A stretch of DNA of 11,612 bases from Erythrobacter sp. CCH5-A1 (lineage in GTDB: Bacteria > Pseudomonadota > Alphaproteobacteria > Sphingomonadales > Sphingomonadaceae). Shown one piece after another: positions 7,796 to 11,612 of the stretch. The notes below the pieces were generated by a model. It worked only from the letters and a program-made list of their open reading frames with translations, was not told the DNA's origin and did no database searches. Both the position numbers and the translations under genes were made by a program. The stretch is taken from the NCBI RefSeq assembly GCF_001557115.1, contig NZ_LSKQ01000201.1:1-11612 (forward strand), given 5' to 3'. Every line of letters begins with the position of its first letter. The first letter of the stretch is position 1.

Positions 7796-7822
7796 GCAGC
7801 GACCGCGCGCTGCATCGCAGCG
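7796..7822 (-). promoter_or_regulatory. Possible alternative hairpins in the rfbA leader
   Basis: GCAGCG (7796-7801), CGCTGC (7808-7813) and GCAGCG again (7817-7822) allow the middle segment to pair with either neighbour, giving two mutually exclusive six-pair stems with loops of six and three bases. It lies 33-60 bases before the rfbA start. Short GC-rich complements are common in such DNA, and the transcript start is unknown. Confidence 0.2.
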
Positions 7823-7905
7823 TAATAGGGGAAGGTCAACCTCGCCCGCGGCGTGAGAATTGTTGCTGCGCGCCAGCCGATGCAGCCGTCCGGACGCATG
7901 CCTCG

Positions 7906-7917
7906 AACCGATCGGTT
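7906..7917. promoter_or_regulatory. 12-base perfect palindrome, candidate operator
   Basis: AACCGATCGGTT is a perfect palindrome about 145 bases upstream of rfbA and within the divergent region shared with the gene at 8185. It would suit a dimeric transcription factor. Its AACC/GGTT half-sites resemble those of the palindrome at 1693-1704, but the internal spacing differs. Confidence 0.22.
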
Positions 7918-8123
7918 GTGGTCGGGCGGCTGGGGTCGGCGGCATCGCTGCCCCTTGCGCGGAGGCGCGATTTTCGGCACGGATGTCTGCGGCTAGGGAC
8001 CCATTTCGTCCATGCTGGCGACGCCTGCCGGACCCGCTCAGTGACCGCGCGTCGGTTCATCGGCACCGCGCCACGAACGGTCGCCTCGAGACGTTTCATT
8101 TACCAAATCGGGCTAATGAGTGG

Positions 8124-8152
8124 TTGCCAAAGATGCTGCATTGCACTAGGTA
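8124..8152 (+). promoter_or_regulatory. Weak candidate promoter for the small secreted protein
   Basis: TTGCCA (8124-8129) and TAGGTA (8147-8152) are separated by 17 bases, ending 32 bases before the ATG at 8185. The -35 is good but the -10 is poor, so this is only a candidate. Confidence 0.22.
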
Positions 8153-8184
8153 CTCGTCCGAGGGATTTCCAAGAGGGCTTCAAG

Positions 8185-8475
8185 ATGACCAAGACCGTGA
8201 CCCGCATGATCGCTTCGATGGCCGCCTTTGGCCTCGTTGCCACGCCGATCGTGGCTCAGGCCAACACCCGTGCCGGTGACAGCGCTGTGACCTACAGCAC
8301 CACCGAGGCGGGCCCGGGCCTTGGCCGCGAAGCCGAGGGTGAAGGTGCTTTCGCGATCGCCTCCGTCCTTGGGGTCTTGGTGGTTCTCACGCCCATCGTC
8401 ATTGGCGCGCTCATTGCGTCGGGTGTCATTCAGGACGACGATGGCAATTGCATCTCGCCTGGCGCTTGCGACTAA
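8185..8475 (+). CDS. Small secreted or inner-membrane protein of unknown function
   Basis: I do not recognise a named family. The 96-residue product starts with a clear signal peptide: basic residues, a hydrophobic core at 8-23 and an AQA cleavage site ending at residue 26. A polar, Gly/Glu-rich stretch (27-54) follows, then one long hydrophobic helix at about 55-82. The tail is DDDGNCISPGACD, with two Cys at 89 and 95 that could form a small disulphide loop if the tail faces the periplasm. The ATG has GAGGG seven bases upstream (8173-8177); the frame is open further up, but that part lacks such a site and would bury the signal peptide. The gene appears to be its own unit, ending in a hairpin. 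Short signal-plus-helix proteins are frequent near sphingomonad polysaccharide genes, as far as I recall, but a role in export or assembly here is only inference from its place between rfbA and the polymerase-like gene. Confidence 0.75.
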   Translation: MTKTVTRMIASMAAFGLVATPIVAQANTRAGDSAVTYSTTEAGPGLGREAEGEGAFAIASVLGVLVVLTPIVIGALIASGVIQDDDGNCISPGACD

Positions 8476-8507
8476 TTCTGACGCGAGAGCACGGATAAGG
8501 TAATCAG

Positions 8508-8532
8508 ACGCCCGGTACGTAGTGCCGGGCGT
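8508..8532 (+). terminator. Strong hairpin after the small secreted protein gene
   Basis: ACGCCCGG (8508-8515) pairs perfectly with CCGGGCGT (8525-8532), and the stem can extend inward by three more pairs including one wobble, leaving a three-base loop. It begins 33 bases after the stop at 8475. The tail GTTGTTGCG is only partly T-rich, so termination may be incomplete and could leave some read-through into the next gene. Confidence 0.65.
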
Positions 8533-8571
8533 TGTTGCGTCGTGGCGTCACTGCTCATGTGACCCATAGCC

Positions 8572-8577
8572 TATAAC
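8572..8577 (+). promoter_or_regulatory. Candidate -10 box for the polymerase/ligase gene
   Basis: TATAAC matches five of six bases of the sigma-70 -10 consensus and lies 27 bases before the TTG start at 8605. No good -35 lies 16-18 bases upstream. A small inverted repeat, GTCAC (8547-8551) and GTGAC (8559-8563), occupies that spot and could bind an activator. Confidence 0.3.
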
Positions 8578-8604
8578 CCGACCTGATTTGCGCAAGGCCA
8601 TCGC

Positions 8605-9948
8605 TTGACCAGTCACGCCGCAGACCGGCTTCCCTTCATGCTGCTGGCAGCCCTCCTGCTGGTAGCTTTCGCGCTGGGCGGCGGTGGCATCGGCGCGCCG
8701 CTTGCCAATTTGGCGGTCCAGCTGACGGCACTTGCCGTGATGGCGTTCCGGCGCGGCGGATGCGCGCAGTTCTGGCGCGAATCACCGCTCGTGCTGCGCG
8801 CGCTGGTGGTGCTTTCGCTGGCCTTGCCGATTCTCCAGACCGTGCCCCTGCCCGAATCGATGTGGTCCGCGTTGCCCGCCCGGGCAATGGTTGCACAATC
8901 GCTCAAGATCATCGGCGAGAGCGGCTGGATGTCCTTCAGTCTCTTCCCGCAGCGCACCCTGCTCGCCGTGACCGCACTTGTCACGCCGCTGGCGGTGCTT
9001 TGCGCCGGCTGGTCGATTCCGCGCGACCGACTGATCGACCTCGGCTGGCTGATCGTCGGGTGCGGACTGGTCACCATCCTGCTCGGCGCCATCCAGCTAA
9101 GTGGCCCGGCCGGAACCGCCAAGTTTCACGGGGACTTCCACGGCAGCAATGTGCTGGTCGGCACCTTCGCCAACCGGAACTCCACCGGCCTGTTCCTGAC
9201 CTTTGCGCTGGGCCTTGCCGCGCTGTTGCCCGCGCCCAGACCGCATCCTGCCATTCTGCCGGCGAGGCTGGCGAGCTGTGTTTTGCTGCTGCTGGGGGTT
9301 GCCCTCACCCAATCGCGCACCGCGCTGGTTCTGGCGATCCTGCCGGTGCTGCTCGGCACCGTCCGCGCGCTCGGCGCGTGGCTGCGCGCGAGGGGCGGCC
9401 ACCGCTCGGGCCGGCAGATGGCGTTGATCGGACTCGGTGCGCTAGCGCTGGTCGGGATCGGCGGCGGAGCGCTGGTCGTCGCCGCGCCCGGCCGGATCGG
9501 CACGACGCTCGAGCGGTTCGAGAGCCGGGACGATGCGCGCCGCTACGTTTGGGAAGATGCCGCCTACAGCGCGAGCAAATACTGGCCGCTGGGTGCCGGG
9601 GTGGGCACCTTCGACGAGCTCTACCAGATCGACGAATCGCTCGAAAATCTGACCCTGCGCCGCCCCGGCCGGGCGCATAACGACTATATCGAGGTGGCCA
9701 TCGAATCCGGCGTGGCCGGGCTGGTGCTGATAGCGGGGTGGGCACTGCTGATCGCTTGGTTGAGCTGGTGCGCGCGGCGCTCGCAACTGCGCTGGGCTGC
9801 CTGGAGCGGGAGCGCCTACCTGCTTGCGAACGCCTTGCAGTCGGTCACCGACTACCCCTTGCGCAACCAGACGATGCTGGCCCTTGCCGCTTTTGCGCTG
9901 CTGCTGCTCGCGCGCATCGCCACCGAGCGCCGGAGGCCTGAGGCATGA
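8605..9948 (+). CDS. Wzy/O-antigen ligase (WaaL)-like polysaccharide polymerase
   Basis: The 447-residue polytopic protein fits the O-antigen ligase/Wzy_C family, which joins or polymerises lipid-linked glycans at the periplasmic face of the inner membrane. About ten hydrophobic segments flank a central periplasmic loop. That loop carries the family marks: a GAGVGTF turn at 330-336 and HNDY at 358-361, where the His corresponds to the conserved, functionally needed residue, followed by an E-S-G-V-A-G helix start. A TDYPLRNQ segment sits before the last helices. The start is TTG with AAGG seven bases upstream (8594-8597); an ATG at 8638 would remove 11 residues and has no good ribosome binding site. 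The stop overlaps the next gene by four bases. Ligase and polymerase cannot be told apart by sequence alone. The lack of other glycan genes beside it leaves the substrate open; a rhamnose-containing polymer is inferred. Confidence 0.85.
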   Translation: MTSHAADRLPFMLLAALLLVAFALGGGGIGAPLANLAVQLTALAVMAFRRGGCAQFWRESPLVLRALVVLSLALPILQTVPLPESMWSALPARAMVAQSLKIIGESGWMSFSLFPQRTLLAVTALVTPLAVLCAGWSIPRDRLIDLGWLIVGCGLVTILLGAIQLSGPAGTAKFHGDFHGSNVLVGTFANRNSTGLFLTFALGLAALLPAPRPHPAILPARLASCVLLLLGVALTQSRTALVLAILPVLLGTVRALGAWLRARGGHRSGRQMALIGLGALALVGIGGGALVVAAPGRIGTTLERFESRDDARRYVWEDAAYSASKYWPLGAGVGTFDELYQIDESLENLTLRRPGRAHNDYIEVAIESGVAGLVLIAGWALLIAWLSWCARRSQLRWAAWSGSAYLLANALQSVTDYPLRNQTMLALAAFALLLLARIATERRRPEA

Positions 9949-10676
9949 TCGGGCGGATCGCCTGGTTCGTCGGGCTCGCCGGGATCGGCTTGCTGACCGC
10001 TGCTTTGCAGCTCGACCTGTCGGCGGCACGGGCACCGCAGATCGCCCCGCTGGTGCCCGAGCCGCTGCGCGCCTATGCGCAGCAGCGGATCGTCGAGGAC
10101 GCCATCCTCGGCAAAAAGAAGGCGGCTGTGGCCGAGGCGCAGAAGCTGGTGCGTCGCCGCCCGATGCCGGCAGAGAACCTGTCCCTGCTCGCCGGAGCAC
10201 AGGCGGTGGCGGGCAACCAGCAGGCCGCGCTGGGCACCATCCAGGTCGCAGGCCGCCGCGGCTGGCGCGAGCCGGCGGCGCAGGAGGCCATGCTGCGCCT
10301 CGCGCTCGCCGCCGGAGACCGCCCCGAAGCCGCGCGCCGTTACATTGCGCTGTTCGTGCGCTCGAAGAAGGCCGGCCCGCTGCTTACCGAACTCGGTCCG
10401 GCGGTGTTCGACGGCCCCGACAGCTCGGGCCGCGACACCATGACCGCGATCGTCGTCGGAGCCAAGCGCTGGCATAACGGCTTTCTGGAGCGCGGCTCAC
10501 AGGTGATGCCGCCTTCTGCCTTTGCCGCCATCGCCGCTGACAGCATCGCGCGCGGCGCTCGATTTGATTGCCAAAATCTCGAGACCAGCATCCGGACCTT
10601 GCTCCGGCGCGACGCTGCCGCCGGGGAGAGACTTCGCGCAGCCGCGCAAAAGCGTTGCCCCGGGGCTGCGCGGTAG
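9945..10676 (+). CDS. Membrane-anchored TPR-like helical protein, partner of the polymerase/ligase
   Basis: No named family is certain. The 243-residue protein starts with an uncleaved-looking membrane anchor (about residues 5-22) and then a long Ala/Arg/Leu-rich region built of paired helices, as in TPR proteins: segments near 37-70, 75-105 and 110-140 read as helix-turn-helix units with Ala/Gly at packing positions. Two Cys, 209 and 238, lie near the C-terminus. The ATG overlaps the stop of the polymerase/ligase gene (ATGA) and has GGAGG eight bases upstream, so the two genes are one operon and probably made in fixed ratio. This pairing suggests a periplasmic scaffold or chain-handling role beside the Wzy/WaaL-like protein, but that is inference from context. 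The gene ends 16 bases from the convergent dehydrogenase stop. A GC-rich inverted repeat spans its stop codon without a T-run. Confidence 0.75.
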   Translation: MIGRIAWFVGLAGIGLLTAALQLDLSAARAPQIAPLVPEPLRAYAQQRIVEDAILGKKKAAVAEAQKLVRRRPMPAENLSLLAGAQAVAGNQQAALGTIQVAGRRGWREPAAQEAMLRLALAAGDRPEAARRYIALFVRSKKAGPLLTELGPAVFDGPDSSGRDTMTAIVVGAKRWHNGFLERGSQVMPPSAFAAIAADSIARGARFDCQNLETSIRTLLRRDAAAGERLRAAAQKRCPGAAR

Positions 10677-10692
10677 GGCCCCTTCCCGCCGC

Positions 10693-11559
10693 TCACAACG
10701 TCCGGATGATGCCCGAAAAGTCGGTCGCGGCATTCTCGGCAGCGAAAGCCTCGTAGATCGCGCGGGCGTGTTCGCCCAGTTCGACCCTGGCCCCCGCACC
10801 CGCCGCCGCTTCCATCGCGAGCTTCAGGTCCTTCAGCATCAGCCCGGCGGCGAAACCGCCCTGATAGCCGTTGTCCGCCGGGGTGACGGGGCCGACGCCG
10901 GGGACGGGGCAATAGGACGTCATTGACCAGCACTGGCCGCTCGAAACGCTCGAGATATCGTAGAAGGTCTGCGGATCGAGCCCGAGCTTGTCGGCCATGG
11001 CAAAGGCTTCGCAGGTCCCGATCATGTGGATCGCGAGCAGCATGTTGTTGCAGATCTTGGCCGCCTGCCCGTTGCCGGCCGCGCCCGCATGGATCACCGC
11101 CTTGCCCATCGCTTCGAGGATTGGGTGCGCGCGGGCGAAGGCTTCGTCGCTGCCGCCGACCATGAATGTCAGAGTGCCGCCCGCCGCCGCCGCGATCCCG
11201 CCGCTGACCGGGGCGTCGACCATCTGGTAGCCGTGCGCCTCGGTGACCAAGATCACCTCACGCGCGGTGGCGACGTCGATGGTCGAGCAGTCGAGCAGGA
11301 TCGCGCCTTCGGGGGCATGGCCGATGACGTCGTCCCAATAGACCTGTTTGACGATGGCGCCATTGGGCAGCATCGAGACGACCGCCTCGGCGCCTGTGCA
11401 GGCTTCCCTGGCGGTGGCGAAGGTCTGGCACCCCGCCCCGCGCGCCGCCGCGAGCGCGGTGTCGCTGAGATCGAAGGCGCGGACTTCGTGGCCTGCCTTC
11501 ACAAGGTTCGCGGCCATCCCGCCGCCCATGTTGCCGAGGCCGATAAAGGCGATTTTCAT
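10693..11559 (-). CDS. mmsB: 3-hydroxyisobutyrate dehydrogenase
   Basis: This NAD-dependent enzyme of valine breakdown oxidises 3-hydroxyisobutyrate to methylmalonate semialdehyde. The 288 residues match the family. GLGNMG at 7-12 is the nucleotide-binding loop, DAPVSGG at 115-121 the substrate-binding signature, and GNGQAAKICNN carries the catalytic Lys168 and Asn172. GGFAAGLMLKDLKLA in the second domain is typical of the HIBADH subgroup rather than of tartronate semialdehyde reductase or the glyoxylate reductases. The ATG at 11557-11559 has AGGGGAG four bases upstream (11564-11570); this site lies within one arm of the end palindrome. It is unrelated to the polysaccharide genes and marks a return to core metabolism. 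Other genes of valine catabolism, which often neighbour it, would lie beyond the right edge. Confidence 0.93.
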   Translation of the reverse strand: MKIAFIGLGNMGGGMAANLVKAGHEVRAFDLSDTALAAARGAGCQTFATAREACTGAEAVVSMLPNGAIVKQVYWDDVIGHAPEGAILLDCSTIDVATAREVILVTEAHGYQMVDAPVSGGIAAAAGGTLTFMVGGSDEAFARAHPILEAMGKAVIHAGAAGNGQAAKICNNMLLAIHMIGTCEAFAMADKLGLDPQTFYDISSVSSGQCWSMTSYCPVPGVGPVTPADNGYQGGFAAGLMLKDLKLAMEAAAGAGARVELGEHARAIYEAFAAENAATDFSGIIRTL

Positions 11560-11612
11560 TGTTCTCCCCTCCCGCTTGCGGGAGGGGAGAACAATGAAAA
11601 TCGCCTTTATCG
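11541..11612. repeat. 72-base perfect fold-back palindrome at the window end
   Basis: Bases 11541-11575 and 11578-11612 are exact reverse complements (35-base arms) around a two-base TT centre. The core, CTCCCCTCCCGC and its complement, resembles GC-rich intergenic hairpins common in alphaproteobacteria. The outer arms repeat the first 19 coding bases of the dehydrogenase gene and its upstream AACA. The right arm therefore re-reads the gene start on the plus strand. This is more likely an assembly fold-back at a contig end than a second gene copy. Confidence 0.9.

Larger units (their letters stand above)
7763..8184. other. 422-base divergent intergenic region, rfbA versus small secreted protein
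   Basis: This gap must hold promoters for both the rfb operon (leftward) and the gene at 8185 (rightward). I see no convincing protein: the frames crossing it lack ribosome binding sites and recognisable motifs. On the minus strand TTGACC (7834-7839) is a good -35-like hexamer, but no matching -10 follows at 16-18 bases. A 12-base palindrome lies at 7906-7917, and a set of short complementary segments at 7796-7822 could form alternative hairpins in the rfbA leader. No riboswitch or small RNA family was recognised. Confidence 0.5.

Noticed and set aside
8760..9680. A 306-codon frame inside the polymerase/ligase gene
   Set aside because: It is an Arg/Ala/Pro-rich shadow frame of a gene with clear family signatures in the other frame.
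10662..10682. Terminator between the TPR-like gene and mmsB
   Set aside because: GGGGC and GCCCC could pair around the stop codon with an 11-base loop, but the stem is short, there is no T-run and several competing GC-rich pairings exist.
11578..11612. Start of a second, plus-strand dehydrogenase gene
   Set aside because: Its few codons are an exact mirror of the mmsB start within a perfect palindrome, which is better explained by a fold-back at the sequence end.

Overview
The window looks like chromosomal DNA of a GC-rich alphaproteobacterium, most likely of the order Sphingomonadales. This rests on codon and base composition, the style of the encoded proteins and the GC-rich intergenic palindromes; no rRNA or other marker gene is present. 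It holds part of a surface-polysaccharide (exopolysaccharide or O-antigen type) locus and one catabolic gene at the right edge. I found no RNA gene, CRISPR array, complete insertion sequence or phage gene.

Left block (1-4033): a Wzx-type lipid-linked oligosaccharide flippase on the minus strand, a divergent SAM-dependent methyltransferase with an N-terminal zinc-type Cys cluster, and convergent to it an acyltransferase-3 family membrane O-acyltransferase. This block is visibly richer in A+T than the rest, as is common for strain-variable polysaccharide genes. It is followed by 388 bases without a convincing gene (4034-4421), which hold two imperfect direct repeats and an unexplained open frame.

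Central block (4422-7762): a compact four-gene minus-strand operon transcribed rfbA-rfbC-rfbD-rfbB, with 4-, 4- and 8-base overlaps and GTG and TTG starts for rfbC and rfbB. Together the four enzymes turn glucose-1-phosphate and dTTP into dTDP-L-rhamnose. A 422-base divergent intergenic region (7763-8184) separates the operon from a small secreted or membrane protein gene (8185-8475) that ends in a strong hairpin.

Right block (8605-10676): a Wzy/O-antigen-ligase-like membrane protein, translationally coupled to a membrane-anchored helical-repeat (TPR-like) protein. Convergent to these is a 3-hydroxyisobutyrate dehydrogenase gene of valine catabolism (10693-11559), which probably marks the edge of the polysaccharide locus.

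Taken together, the genes suggest a rhamnose-containing polymer that can be methylated and O-acylated, flipped by Wzx and polymerised or ligated by the Wzy/WaaL-like protein. No glycosyltransferase, initiating sugar-phosphate transferase or Wza/Wzc export gene lies in the window, so the locus must continue outside it. The last 72 bases are a perfect fold-back palindrome that re-reads the start of the dehydrogenase gene, which is most likely an assembly edge artefact around a genuine GC-rich hairpin. I saw no clear new defence or mobile system; the least explained items are the small secreted protein and the 4034-4421 gap.
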